A program made the position numbers and the translations under genes. Of a DNA stretch of 64,000 nucleotides, positions 1-60,700 are shown in pieces (position 1 is the first letter of the stretch; each line of letters begins with the position of its first letter). The DNA is from Zonotrichia leucophrys gambelii (Eukaryota; Chordata; Aves; Passeriformes; Passerellidae). The notes under the pieces were generated by a model that did not search any database, had not been told where the DNA came from, and saw only the letters and a list, made by a program, of their open reading frames with translations. The stretch lies in contig NC_088177.1 of NCBI RefSeq assembly GCF_028769735.1, positions 27,436,099 to 27,500,098 on the forward strand. The letters run 5' to 3'.

Positions 1-46862
<46,862 letters not shown>

Positions 46863-46966
46863 TGATCTAAGAATTTTGTTAATGGGACAACTTGTTTACA
46901 GTCTTTGCGAATGAATCATCAACTGGACTCCTGCAGGAGATTTATGCCAAACTGACAGTTTTTACA

Positions 46967-47022
46967 CATGTGTGTGTGTGCGTGTGCGCGCGCGTGTGTG
47001 CATATATATACATTATATATAT
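46967..47022. repeat. TG/CG/TA dinucleotide repeat in the 3'UTR
   Basis: A run of alternating purine-pyrimidine (TG repeats, then GCGCGCG, TG repeats, then TATATATA and TATATATATA). Such a composite tract is prone to length variation and to Z-DNA formation in its CG/TG part. Confidence 0.85.
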
Positions 47023-47465
47023 ACTTAAGGTCAGTGCCTATAACAAAACAGTGAACCTCCATCATCGGACTGTCACTCTGTTAATCAGGGTAAAAAACTT
47101 GACAAGAGGTTTCTGTTTTCACTACAGCTGACACTGCTAAGAATAAGGGAAAAGGTGGCTCCCTAGAGAAGATGGAGCATGAAATGAGTGCAAAAAGATA
47201 CTTTATTTCCACAACATGTAGAACAGTAATTCTCTTCACTGTTTGTAATGCAACTGCCACATTTGTCATATTTTTACAAAAACTGTATTAGTGTATTTAT
47301 CATTTTTTAATTCACAGGTTGTTTACTATTACATGGGACTATTTTTGTAATAGGTTTTATGTTGGGGAAAGAGGTATGAGGACCAGGAGTTCTACTCTCA
47401 GATTCTCTATAATGTACAGATAGGAGTGATTTGCATAGACATGCTGCACTTGTCAATCATGCATA

Positions 47466-47471
47466 AATAAA
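47466..47471 (+). terminator. SCN3A: Candidate proximal poly(A) signal AATAAA
   Basis: AATAAA about 600 nt after the stop codon, followed within 60 nt by GT-containing sequence. It would give a short 3'UTR isoform lacking both Pumilio-type sites. Confidence 0.4.
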
Positions 47472-47870
47472 AATATGACATTGCACAAAGCTGAAGATTT
47501 TAAGGACTTCCATGTTTCAGGGTTGCTCTTAAATTTGAAGTATTCTAACTACTTGTATGGCTGCATCCAGACTATGTGCATCCAGATTAATGTGCCTGGA
47601 GAGTCTCCTCTAATTTACAGGAATCTGCAATGACTTATTTTTATGTGAATGACTAAACATGAATAAGTTCATGTTTATGTTAAAATATTTACAGTTCAAA
47701 AAATATTGTGCAGTTTCTGCACTGGAAAAATAGCTTCACCAAAATATATCTGGGAGTTCTTTTGTTTTGTTTTGGTTTTGACAGCTGTTCTTTTTTCCTG
47801 GGCTATTTTTTGGTTACTGTCTTCTGTCATTATCTCCAATATCCAGTGAATCCATTAAATACCTTTTCCA

Positions 47871-47878
47871 TGTAAATA
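47871..47878 (+). promoter_or_regulatory. Pumilio-type element TGTAAATA
   Basis: Exact match to the PUM consensus TGTANATA within the inferred 3'UTR, sense strand. Confidence 0.45.
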
Positions 47879-48328
47879 TTAACAGTATACTGTTGTGCAT
47901 ATTTGAACATAGAATTAAATGGCTTTGCCGCATTGAATTGCATCAGATATGTACCACAGTATGGTTAATTTGCAAGAGCTCAACGGGACATGATGTATTC
48001 TGTGTCATAGATAGGGGAGCATCACTGATGCATGTCAATGCTGTTGCTGCTGTACCTTGCTCCTTCACTGTCCACAGTCTCCACTATAGGAAGCCATGTG
48101 TCAGTGATGAAGTGAATCAAGTTGTCCACCCAGACCTCATTCTTTCAAATCATTAAGCAATAGTTTGCAGCTATTTATGAGCTTTTTTAGTTTTGCATTT
48201 TAAATTTGAAGTGGCTGCTATGTCGTGTAGAATCAGACTGTACAGGCCATATTGCAAACTGTTAAACCTGTTGACAATGTGGTTAGCATATATAAATAAT
48301 GTAAAGAAATACCATTTGGCAACAGTTC

Positions 48329-48336
48329 TGTATATA
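48329..48336 (+). promoter_or_regulatory. Pumilio-type element TGTATATA
   Basis: Second match to TGTANATA in the inferred 3'UTR, about 450 nt after the first. Confidence 0.45.
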
Positions 48337-48724
48337 AGAAAAGTGTCTTCAAGTTTAGATCACTGTTTCTTATATTTCTTTCCTCATTCACTTGGCTTAT
48401 TTTCTAACCACAGTAATTCCAAACTGGCATCATCACACTATGGGGAAAAAAAAGTGAGTATTTGTAGACTATCTTGTTTTAATAATATATTTGCATATAT
48501 TCCAATGTGAAGTAAATTGTGTAAATCTGGAACCCAGCTTGTTTCCAAATAGTTACAGGACATAGCAAGGAAAGCATTAGGGGAATGTGTGAATTTCTAA
48601 GCACTATTTGCATCAGAAATTCCAAGATAGTCTCATAGTTGATTAAATCCTTGCTGTCTTGCAGTGTCTGTTTACATAGTCTACTCTTATTCTTTTTTGA
48701 ATCACAGTTCACTAGACTTGTACA

Positions 48725-48730
48725 AATAAA
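48725..48730 (+). terminator. SCN3A: Candidate poly(A) signal AATAAA
   Basis: AATAAA about 200 nt before the distal signal; no strong GT-rich element follows closely. Confidence 0.3.
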
Positions 48731-48925
48731 ATATTTCCCAAGAAAAAAATGGCACATTTGTATAATCGAAGACATCAGAACATTTTGTGTTTCATGCACA
48801 AGCTAACATTAAATGTAGAATCTTTCTTTTACAAATGCTTTTGACTTGTAATGTGTTGGTGAAATGCATGCAAGAAATTGTTATTATCATAAACAACGCA
48901 AACAATATTACATATGAGCCAAAAA

Positions 48926-48931
48926 AATAAA
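48926..48931 (+). terminator. SCN3A: Distal poly(A) signal AATAAA
   Basis: AATAAA followed by a T-rich stretch and a GT-rich element (TTTATTTTGTTTTGTCTC, about 48953-48970), the usual arrangement for efficient cleavage. It is the best candidate for the main transcript end. Confidence 0.6.
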
Positions 48932-49886
48932 GATTTCTTTTTTAAAAATTATGTTTATTTTGTTTTGTCTCTGACCTTCAGTTGGTTAAAGCAAGATAAA
49001 AACTGACTTTGGTACAAAGAAGAATTACTTTCTTTTTCCCTAAAACTAAATACCTTATTATTCATATTTCAACTTCTATGTAAAATACCTATAAAAATAT
49101 CTAAGAACTTTGATAAAACTGCATTTCTTTTTACCTCTTTGTTATCAGCATATTGTCTGGGAATAAAACAGGATACCTACACAATTCAAACCCCAAAATG
49201 TCTCTTAGCCCTCAAAAGCCCTCCTCAGCCATAAAGGCACTCCTCACTACTGCTACCTAAGCTGCCCATGTTTTATGAGTCCTAAATATGCAAATAAACT
49301 TTCCAATGACTTTTTTTGTTTGGTCCCATTTAACATTTAGCCAAGTGACAAAATGTTATTGCAAACAGTTGGGCTTACTTGTCTAGTGATTCTTTTTTAT
49401 TCCAGTAATTCTCAAAATTAATAAATGCCATCTCAGCTGATCTCTCAAGTAAGGGATAACACTGATGCTGAGCTGTGACAAGTAATGTTCATAACCAAAG
49501 TACCTGGATGTTAAATGATAACACAGTTTGACTTAATATGGATGTCATCAAGCTGTTCAAGGGCAGAAAGGTATAGGACACTGAAATACATTATTATATT
49601 ATCTAATTTAAAATTTATCATTACACTTCAAAATTAACAGTAAGTAGAATATTCCTGGAGTTTACTCACTGGCATGTTTTCAGTGTTCCTTATTCTGTGG
49701 ATATTATACCATATTGAACATATTTTGGCTGAATATTAAATTTCTCATATAACCATGAAATAACTGATGGAACATTGTAACATTAAAGTCTATCAAAAAC
49801 TCTAATTCACTGAGCATCAGCAGTTGCTGCAGCTGTCTCTGAGTTGGACAATTATGCAATAAGGAAGCCATACTTCACTAGTTTAC

Positions 49887-49950
49887 AGAAAATGCTGAGT
49901 TGAAAGGGACCCACAAGGATCATTGAGTCCAATTCCTGATGAGGAATGGA
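49887..49950 (-). mobile_element. CR1 LINE fragment
   Basis: Contains ATGCTGAGTTGAAAGGGACC, then CACAAGGATCATTGAGTCCA, a pattern typical of the 3' region of an avian CR1 subfamily in reverse orientation. The boundaries are approximate and similarity may extend to the right. Confidence 0.65.
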
Positions 49951-52900
49951 ACTTAATAATTCATTTTCAGGAACCTGGAGTCTCTTACAGTACTCTGTAA
50001 ACTGAGGTTATTGCATCCATCTACTACCAAGCATGGTATGTGCAAAAACACTGACAGTGCTTTTGGCGTGGACTAGCAGAAATGCCTGAGGGTCTTGGTC
50101 CAACCTGGTCTGTGAACAGGCTCACTTTGAGGGCATGTATGTCCTCCTAATTACCCTTCGCTGCTTCTGTGAACAACTTCTTCCCTTTATCACACAGAAA
50201 TCAGTTGAATTTGTATAATTTAAACCTCACATTACTGCACTCCTATGCTTCCAATGCATGTGAATGGAAAAGACATTTCAAAGAACACTCCACATGCTAG
50301 TAGGAAAGCCAGTAGTGATGGCTATTCCAGTCGAGCATAATTTTATACTACTACCATATTGTGCTTGTATTCCTTCCCTACTGTTAATCCTCCTTTGTTT
50401 CCAGTCAGCAAAGTAGGATTCCTTATTTTATTAGCTCCTAAAATCCTCACTGTACAACTACACTGATCCATGTCCAGGTGAATTTTCAACATGTCCAACC
50501 ACAGACAAAATGCCTTCCACTCTGTATTCAACTTCTTATCTGTCACGTATTGCCAAAAAGAGAGCATTAGTAATGCTGACAGTGGAGCTAAGTCACTCTC
50601 CTAGTATAAGTTCATTACTTGGTACTTTTCCTTAATGAGTTTTCAGATGAAAAAATTTCCACATGAATGCCCAGAAAGGAGACATATTCCTGTTCAGTAC
50701 ATTACAAATTAATTCATAGGGCAGCACAGCTTAATGCTGTTCCCATGCAAGTGTTCCCAGAAGTCCCAGTGCCTCACATGAGCTAATGCAGCAGTACTAC
50801 CATGTGCACAGTCATAAAAGAGTAACGAGCTTACAGAATTAACTGGAGCTAATTCAGCACTGAAGTAATTTTAACAAAGGAGGAAAGACCAGTGTGTGAT
50901 GGAAAAAAAACCCAACTGTTTCCTCCAAGAAGCAGACTGGCCACAATAAAGACAAGCAGGACTGCCATTATGGGAAGTTAGGATCCTAATAGTCAAATGT
51001 ATTTACTGTGAAATTCATTAATGCATTAAAGGAAATGGTGAGTACCCAGCACTTCTTAGTCCATTATAAATTGCATACTGTAATTTATTGACAAAAAAAA
51101 TTTAAATCCTTTGGAAGGTGAAATCATGATAGGAATTAAAAAATCAGGAAAGTCCTTGCTCAGAGGGTTCATAACTAGTTTATGACTGACATGATACATT
51201 ATTATTATTGCTACACTAAATGTCATAATTGTGTGAAGATTTTTACATTTCAGAACTTAACTCTCTTGAAGTGCCATTTGTTGTGATTTTTATGTTCGTC
51301 TCACTAATTCTTCAACTAGAAAGATAAAATGGAAAAAAAATAAAGAAAACTGAACATCAAAGATTATTGGACTAACAACCAAATCTTACACTTAAAATAA
51401 GTTTGTATTATTTTTTAATTTTTGCCATTTTGAAAATGTTTGGCTATCTAGAAAAAGATAAGCCTTGGAAAAGACAAAAAAGACCATGAGAGTGAAGCTC
51501 AAAACTACAGAAATACTTAATTATAAGTAGACAAAGCAAATAGCAAGCAGAGTTCATTAGCCATGTGTTCAAATTACTGAGCTCGTTACAATGGATGTTT
51601 TCTAAAAGATCATGATTAATTCACATCCAATTTAATAATAAGACAAGAGAAGGTAAAGGAGAATGGTGAAGTGCTGTGATCTGTTTCCACTAAACACCAC
51701 AGAGCAGGGATGTGCTTCATCTTTGTAATGTAACACATACTCTGCACCATTTCACAAATTAAATACCTCACCCTCATAGAAGAAAACATACTGCAACATG
51801 AGGCTTGGCTAAGCTAAGAGAATAAATTGTACTGCAGTAGCCTAAGTAAACTGAAGCCAATTACCATCTCTCAGGAGAAAAGACAAATCACATGCATCTC
51901 TGCAGCAAGTGCTATGTTTGATGCATATATGAAAAGACATATCATGAACAATTTATAGCAGTAAAGCAGGCATTCGTTCCCAAGCATTCCACACTTCAAG
52001 TACATTTCCTGTATAATAAAATCCACTTAATGGTTTTTTTTCCTCATAACCTACATTAAGGGGTAACAGGGAAAACACTATAACCCCTGAAAGTATTCAT
52101 TGTTTTAATAGGAAACACACATAAAAATACAAAAAAGCACTTACCAGACCTTACATAGCATTACTATTTTTTTTCTATAACAGGAATTTCAGCATCACAG
52201 GGATCTTTGAGCTTTATTCTAAAACCGTAGTAGTCTGTACATACATGGATCACAAACACTCTATCTCACCATTTTCCTGATACAGAAGTGTTTGGTTTGC
52301 TTTCAGAAGGCATAGCCCCAGATACATGCTTACAGTGAAATACAAGCAAATTACAGTCTTAATGAGTGAAACTGGTCATCTAAATCAAAGTGGGTCATGT
52401 CATTTTTTTCCCTCAGTCTAACGCAGCGATATCACATCCAGCAAACCAAAAGAAGCAGTTTAACACCTTGACATGCACAGGTTTTTAAATTATGTCAAAC
52501 AAACACTGTAAGTTATATTATCAATTTTTTTCCCAGAGATTTGGACCTGACTGACTTAACTGAACAGCCACAAAAATGTACACATCTTCAATTTTTCCTC
52601 TTGTTGCTGTTACAGGGGGATGGCAGTGATGGGTCTAATTTTATGACTGCAGGAAGCTCAGTCCTGGTATACACTTTAGAGATCCCAGCTCTGATCTAAG
52701 GAAGGAAATTGATTGACCCAGAAAAAAATAACAGATTTTATCTCTGCAGAATATCAAAGGCCTTATCTTACCTCTTCATGCAAATATGCAGAGAAAGATC
52801 TGAGAAGTGTGTGAAAGCATGCAATGCCAAAGTTGTATAAATTCTCTCTACTAAGAAACATTAAAGGATATACATAAACACAAAAATACAGAGAAGGTTA

Positions 52901-55900
52901 AAGGGATAGTAGTTTTAATTTATATAGTCAGATCTCAACACATGTCATAGGTATTATTTGTTCTTTGGATGGGATTTTGCTTCTGCAAGTCCAGGGAACA
53001 GCACATTCATTTCAAACTCTGAAAGTGACGAGACAAAAGTGGCAGAGCATATGCTACTTCCATGAATGTGTGCTGTGTAGAAAGGATGTTACTAACATCT
53101 CCCATCTGCACCAGGCGCATCCTTAATTCATGTGTTGCAGAGTTTGTTCAGAAATTAGGACAGGCAATGATTTTTATATTACTGTTATCTTCATAATGAA
53201 GTCTTTTACCTAGAATCTAATTTAAAGTGCATTTTCAGTTATATGTTTTAGCCTTAAAATCTATAACTGCCCCATTTAGCACTTTTTTTCCTTTTTTTAC
53301 CAAAGAACGAGAATAAATTACCCGGTGTATCCAGGCTGTGCAATAGGCAGAAGCAGCATTTAAATTACCTGCATCCTCTACCATGCCTTCTAGGTTCCTC
53401 ACACACAGCAGAATTTCAGGAGTTCCACATGGGCACATGAAGCAGCATCCTGCTTGCTGCCCATACACATGGAAATATACACTGAGTGGAAATAGCTGTT
53501 AGGGGTACTTGGCTTCCATTGTAGGGGAATGCTCGGTTCCTAGATCCAGCACAACTAGCCTATTTTCATACTGTGATCTGAGTTCGCTACACTCCGACAT
53601 TGGCACCTTGTATCAATATCTAGTAGCCTTGTTCTCATGTCATTAAAAACAAGTCATTAAACTTTATAGGTAACTAAAATACAAAGCCCCCCTTTGTTTA
53701 GTTACGCCCAGCATACTTGTCCAGAGCATGCAATGTTTTTTTTACTTAGGTGATTTATCCTGTTAATGAAACAGGCGGAGCAATTTGTTGGCTGGGTAGT
53801 AAATTCTCAAAGTGATTTTTTGAGCCTATACTTCTTGTTCTAACAATTTTATTTATATTTTTCAGACTGTTCATATATACAAGAATATACAAGCTCTTTT
53901 TTTTGCTTCATGTTAAAATATGTAACTGACAATGCTGTTTACTGGCTTGGCTGTTCCCAATCCACATTCTGCAGAATTTGTCTAGCTGAAGCTAGAGATT
54001 GTAAATATTTTACAGTAAAACTATATTCCTGTATTTTCTAGGTCACTGCTTTTTTCTGTTCCCAAATCATTAGGAACAAACAGCAGAGTGAAGGAAATGC
54101 TTCATCTGAAGATGGAGTACAAAGGAGACCAGTTCTCTGCAGCTCACCACTGCTCCCACACTGCTCCGCAGCACTGAAAACATACACAATGCTGCTTCCC
54201 TTGGGAAACTAAGATCCAGACAGTAACTCTCATTTAACATGAGGACTGAGACACTTCAAGGAAGTACTAGCTGGAGCCCTTTCTTCCATTTAGCCAAATC
54301 ATTCTAATTAATTCCCCATTAAAAAGGTAAGATTTCTTTCCATCTTTACTCTCCCAGAGCTCTACACTCTCCTTCTTTATGTCAGCCTACATTAATTTGA
54401 AACAGAGACATCTTCCTGTTGTCTGTGTACAACATTCCTGACTGACCTTTAGGCCGAAAACTCCAACACTAAATAATTTAAATTTTATCACAAATAACAA
54501 ACACTTTTCCACAACCCATCTTCTCCAGGTATTATGTGTAGTCATACGGAGTAACAACTGCATGGTCCTTATGCAGGTCCACTAGTGCAAAGCACAAAAA
54601 TACCCAGCTTTCATTTACCTTGTTCTGCACTCTTCAAGTCTGACAGTCCTTTACCTTTTTTGAGGTTATGGTAACTCTCTTACATATCTAAGTTTCCCAC
54701 TCCTTACTCAAGCACTTCCTCCTGTAGAAGAGGTGTTTATTTTTGCTACTGCAAAGGAGGAGTGGAATTGAAAGGACAAGTATCCTGCAGCAACTCCAAC
54801 TCCAGCTGTGGTCTTGGCAGATTACAAAAGTTTAAACGAGGCCACTCCAGGTCAGACCACACAAAGCATATGGAAGGAAAATACTAACAATTCACTAGGT
54901 GGCACTTTTATGACCCACTTGAATCTGAAGCCAAAGAAGATGCAATCATATTTTTCTGCTATGACATTGACAAGGTCAAACCATATTTCATCACCGAAAG
55001 TGCTTTAGGACTTCTTTCACAAGCAAAAGTCTATGTGTCCTAAGCAAAGTCCAGCTTCGTATTTCTACTTACCTAATTTGCTGGGATATACTGTGGGAAG
55101 ACTGAGACGAAGGGCTTTTCCCATTTATTCTCATTAACATTTCCCACCAAGTGTGTCTACTTTCTGTTGCTAGAAGCAGTCATAGCCACAGAGTTCTCCC
55201 TTCTTATTCAGACCAGTGCCCTAAACCACTGCTGTATTAACATGTTCTCACCTCAGCATATAGGTATACCTTTCCTTCTGAAGTGCCTGACTCGGGGAAA
55301 ACCTTTGGTCAATACAATGCAAAGGCTCAGGCAGTCCAACTGTGACTGTCCTCTTGACTTTCCAATCCACGTAAAGATTTTAAATGGCAAATGCAAGCAG
55401 CCTCTATCACACTGTCTGCAGTGATTGATTCTTTCCCATTCCTGCATTTCAGGGAGCACGCACACAAATAATAGGGTGGACAGGGTAGGCATGTAACCAT
55501 GTGCAACCCATACAAAAGAACCCACAGCTAGAAGGAGAATATCTTCATGCCCTTCCCCCATTCAGGAATTACTATCATCTTACAAGAGCCCTCCCTAAGG
55601 GCTGTATGTAGTCATGGTGACAAGACATCACCACCTGTCTGCCCCTGCAATGGAGGCAATGAGCCAGAATGCAAAGCTTTGTTTTGCTGCTGCTGAATGC
55701 ATATAGCACATTTCCAAATAGCCTGATTCAAATAGAAACCAAAGAAAACGACAACACTTTTCAAAACACAAAATCTGAAGAAAGTTCCAGATTTATTAAT
55801 AATGGTTTATGAAAATGAATCAATAAAACAAAGTGGCTTTAAAATCTACATGAATTAACATGCTTCACACTCTTCAAAATGCAATTTTAATCATAAAATC

Positions 55901-57519
55901 ATAAAAAAAGGATGCTTTATGACCAAAAGCTGAAAATGCCAACAATACAGAAACAGAATTTAAAATAGGCTGCAACTGCTAACACACATTGCTTTTATCT
56001 CAGTGAAAATGCACACAGACTATTACATACTGCTTGCCTGCTCTTAACAATGTCCAGCTTGCAGCATTTTGCCGGTTTTGGTACTGACTCCAAACAACAG
56101 CTGACCAAAAATCACAGAGAACCTGCTAAGTACTAGCACAACACCACTCAGTGAAGAGCAGCAGTAAACATTATAAATAATGAAACTGGCAGGTGAAATG
56201 CATCCCAGCAAAGAAAGGAGATGGGAGCAGAGTATTCCCTCCTCATCCCAGATATCTAACTTATAACTCAGGTTATGCATTCATTAGGCAGCACCTCACA
56301 GCTCTCAGACGTGGCTGCATGTCCCTACCTCAGGCTGAGCTTGCCCTAGGCAAGACACAATGGGAGTATCTCCTTTCTCTTATCTTCCCAGTACACTGAG
56401 TTTCCCTAAGAAAGAAATGAAGACTGGCAAGGATTTTCAGTGTTCAGCAAGTTTCCTGAAATGGCTGAATTGGAGGGTGAGGACTAAAAAGCAAGCTGCA
56501 GAATTCTCTGTTTTGTGGTTTAGATTTATCAGCAGAGATTGTACATAGGTTTTCTGAGGCTGCACTGTTGAATTGGGCTGGACCCCTATTTTCCTATATG
56601 GGCAAGAGCTACTAGACACCTGGATCTCTTATGGACCTATTCACGTGGGCTGGCTCTTCTCTGCACATGCTCTGCCTAGGTGCAAAGCTACATCACAGGG
56701 AGAACAAGATCAGCAGAAGACCTCTTTTACCTCCAGAAGACCTTTTACCTCCAGTGTAGCTGATTTGGAGAAGGGGATGTCATTAGTAAATATAATAGTT
56801 CATTTAATGCTGACATTAAATATTTTCAAGGAAGACTAGCTTAGTAGCCTGGTGAGTCAAAAATTTGCCTTCCTCCATGGAAAAAATTATTATATTTGCT
56901 AGGTCAAAGATGAGAATGCCTTCTTCCACATTTATAAAGTACTATAACAGATATACAAATTCAGATAAGACACAGATTTAGCTAAGAAAAATCTATATAT
57001 GATATTTATTTATACAATCCACTTGAATTTTTTCTGCCCCTTTATGGGTGTTGTCTCAGTTACATTATGGGGTACGGATTAATTTCAGTGTATCATCAGA
57101 AATGGAAGCCTGCCACGAAATTAAGACATGGGTTTTGATCTACTAATTTTTCAAGGGAATTACTGCCATGTCTTTTTTTCAGTTTAGTTTAAAATTAAGT
57201 ATTGTTTGCAAATCCAAATTTGACATATGGGACATAGTTTTGAATTGAAATTCTTGCTATAATTCTGTACCAGTTGTAGCCTCCTAACTGGTGTTGGTGT
57301 GATATCTAAATACAATTATAGACTAAAAAAGTTTCACACAATGACAATATCAAATGAAATAAATGTGTACAGCCATCTATAACTTTGCCTTTTCTCATTA
57401 TGGACATGTGTTATACATATCTATACAAAATACAGTTCAGAAAATTTCATAACAATTCAGCAGTGTTACACAAAGGTGACAACAAACAAAATCAACCATG
57501 CATCACCAACTTCACTGTC

Positions 57520-57722
57520 TTATACAATGACAAGTGACTGGATAGACAAGGGAAGAGCAGTGGATGTTGTCTACCTGGACTTCAGTGAGGCTTTTGACAC
57601 CATCCCCCATGATATCCTGTGAGGCAAGCTCAGAAAGTGCAGGCTGGACAAGTAGATGGTGAGGTGGATTAAGAACTGGCTGAATGGGAGGTCTCAAGGG
57701 GCTGTGATCAGTGGCAAAGAAC
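57520..57722 (+). mobile_element. CR1 LINE reverse-transcriptase fragment
   Basis: One frame reads VDVVYLDFSEAFDTIPHDIL, a CR1 reverse-transcriptase motif, then a stop; further on ELAEWEV-like and NWLNGR-like remnants appear in shifted frames. A short internal fragment of a dead non-LTR retrotransposon. Confidence 0.88.
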
Positions 57723-60700
57723 CTACTTATCTAACCAGTCTCTAAAGCAAGTCAACTGTTATAAGAAGACAAATACCATCAAGATATCCCTCCCGGAACA
57801 GTAAAAGGAAAAAAACATCTGAAACAAAACCTCCCAGCAAACCAAAAATCCCAGTTTATTCAAGTCTTGTATTTTCTTTGCAATACATTTATATACAATA
57901 CACGAAAAGTAGTTTCAGAGGAACTTAAACAACTATAAGCCTTCTCTGAAGGAAATGCCTTTAAAATTGCACTAAAATAATAGTGTTGCTTCAGTGCTGC
58001 TCACGCAAATTACATTTGCTTGGATTATAAATTGGGCAAATTTAAATAAATCATTCACTAAATTGTGTGGCTTGGTTTATTTCCATTCCATACCAAATTC
58101 AAATTCCAGAAACAGAATTTGAAGATCAAGCTAAGTTATTTCTGATTTTTCTACTGGTGCTGACTGAAACGTGCTCTTGTTCCACAGGCTACAATTTACC
58201 TATTACTCTCCCCAAGTAAATTATAATCTTGATACCTCTATTCCCTGTTTATATCCCCTCTCTGTGCTGTTCTCTGTAGTTATCACTATTTCCTTTCTCA
58301 TATGATCTGAGACAAATTATTCCCAATGGTATTTAATTTTGAAGTTTGTTGTTATCCTTCAGATCCATAAAAGGGGCTTCTGTGACCAAATGCTACTTTT
58401 TGAACTTTACTAATCATTCCAAGAAAACATAACACCAGTACCTGCAATTCCAATCTGGTATCTGACTCGACATAGGAGCCAGTATGTCTGTATGGTTGTT
58501 TTAATGATTCTGAAAGAGATGAGATGAAGACATCCTATACAATCACTTTATGGCATTAGTACAGACTGCATTGCCTAACTACTTAAGTGATGCCACTGAG
58601 ATCTCTGCACAAATGAAAAAAAACAATCACAGGTTAGACTTCAATAAAATGCTAGCAAGGGTTAAATTCTGCTTTAATCCTTAAACTGGCAGCTATTAAA
58701 TGTGCTCTTAAATGTGCCTCAAGATTTTCTTTATAATATTTCTTGATCTGTCAAGGAGCAATGAATAAAATAACTAGGAAATGTTATTTCTTTCCTCATG
58801 ATGAAGTGGGAGGAAGAAGGGAGAGCAGACCATGTAGTGAAGTCAAAGAATCCAGCTTTCAAAGAAAAGTTAAAGCAGTGACATCAAAACTGATAATTAT
58901 TTACTAACTACAGTGTTATTCACATTGAAACATTGCAAATTTCAGATGAAAACAGGATCCTTTCCAGTTTGCAGTTATTTAGCTTTAAAGGAGATAGATA
59001 TTTGTCATGAAGAAAAGGTTAAAAATCCAGTAATCTAGTGAAAAATAGAACTCTATCAACCTAGCCTAGTTGCGTTTGCAAATTGCATCTCAAATAATAA
59101 AATAAATTTTCTAAGTGAGCAATGTTCTAAATAACAAAGTCAGCTTTCTCCATTTCTCTTCTACCACCCCTCTGAGTTTAAAATTCTGTTTTGAGTACAC
59201 CCACACACTATCAGAAAGTGAAGGAATAAAAAACAAACACAAATAGCGAGATCATCTATTTACATACATTCATGTCTATAAGGTAGAAGCAGACAGGAAG
59301 ATATCAAGTAGAACAGGAAGAAGCAGGGAAATGAAGAGAGCCTTTCATGTGGACAATATACTCAACCTACAAAGCACTGCAGTAAGATTAACTATTCTTA
59401 TCCTATTTCAGAGTAATAAAAAGATGACTAATATGAAATACAAAAATTACAAAATGAAGGTAAGTCTTGGAGACAAACACTGAGGTTCTTGAATTCATAT
59501 TAATATGGACAGTAACATGAGCACTCTGCTTATTTACAAAATCTGAGATAAATAATACAGAAGAGTTAAGACTAATAAAACATTAACAATTCTCTCTCAG
59601 TTCTCATATAGCCTTATGTTATTTATTCTAAACAAGGTTGGATAATAGTAGGGGTAAATGAAGCTCTAATCTTGTGCTATTTACTAAGATGACATAAAAG
59701 GCTTTGAAATCCAATAAAATTTTCTTAATATCCTTAATATTACTGCCATAAAATGGTAAGAGATTCCCAGAAAGAAAACAAAACCCAACTGCATGTAGGT
59801 CTTCATTAGGAAACCAGGCTACCCTTTAACTCACTAGAAGCAATTCACTGATGATTCTGGCTGCAACCAGGCAGAACAGATAAAGAACAAAATTTTCAAA
59901 AATCTCATCATGCCTTTGTATTTACTATAAGTTTACCATAAATGATCCTGAAATTTTTTACTCTTAATCAATCAGTGACAGCTTAAATCTAAAAGCCATT
60001 ATAAACTACGTACAAACTGCTGCTGTGACACTAAAGATCTTTTTCATGTGTAGCTGTGATGTCACCATTTCACCACTTATCCTCTACGTCTGATTATTGG
60101 TCAACATGAGATTTTGCAGTTAAGAGCAAAACTGTTGGCCTGTTTGTGAACTGCTTTAGCAAACTAAATGGCTGACAGCATATGGTCTGACTAACATGAG
60201 GTGATAGAAGGAAGGATCTTTACATTACCACATTCTAAATTAATTTCATGGCTAACAACATGACTGTGTAATGGCCATGTATGATTATGTGGTGTTGCAT
60301 GACACCATTCTCTTTATGGTGACCTGTGTAAAGGTGCCCCACAAATTATTTCAAATTATGGAAACGTTTCACAGGATCAATTCTGGTTAAATACCAGTCT
60401 TTGATTCCATGGCTTATATTTTTAGTGAAGAGTCTCCTTAAAAATTAACTATCATATTCTGGATGAATAAAGTAAATCCAATGAGGTAAAAACCAGAATT
60501 ACAGTGGCTCAATAAGTAATAAAAAATAATGGTTATTTCATGGCAACTTGCAATAAGGATGCTCTAAAATTCTTATTGACTTGCCTAATCCTAGTAAAAT
60601 CTTTCTAAAGTGTTTTTATAGACCATAACTCTGTAGTGCAGCAAGCAGAGTTTGTGCATAAACACGATGACCTAGTTTTCAACATCTGCAAGTCTTAGCT

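Larger units (their letters stand above)
46863..48950 (+). other. SCN3A: SCN3A 3' untranslated region (inferred)
   Basis: About 2.1 kb between the stop codon and the most convincing poly(A) signal. It contains a TG/CG/TA dinucleotide tract at its start and two Pumilio-type sites (TGTAAATA 47871-47878; TGTATATA 48329-48336). Its end is inferred from sequence only. Confidence 0.65.

Noticed and set aside
55253..55561. 102-codon minus-strand frame in the flank
   Set aside because: No domain, no splice pattern and no homology I recognise to the expected neighbour SLC38A11.
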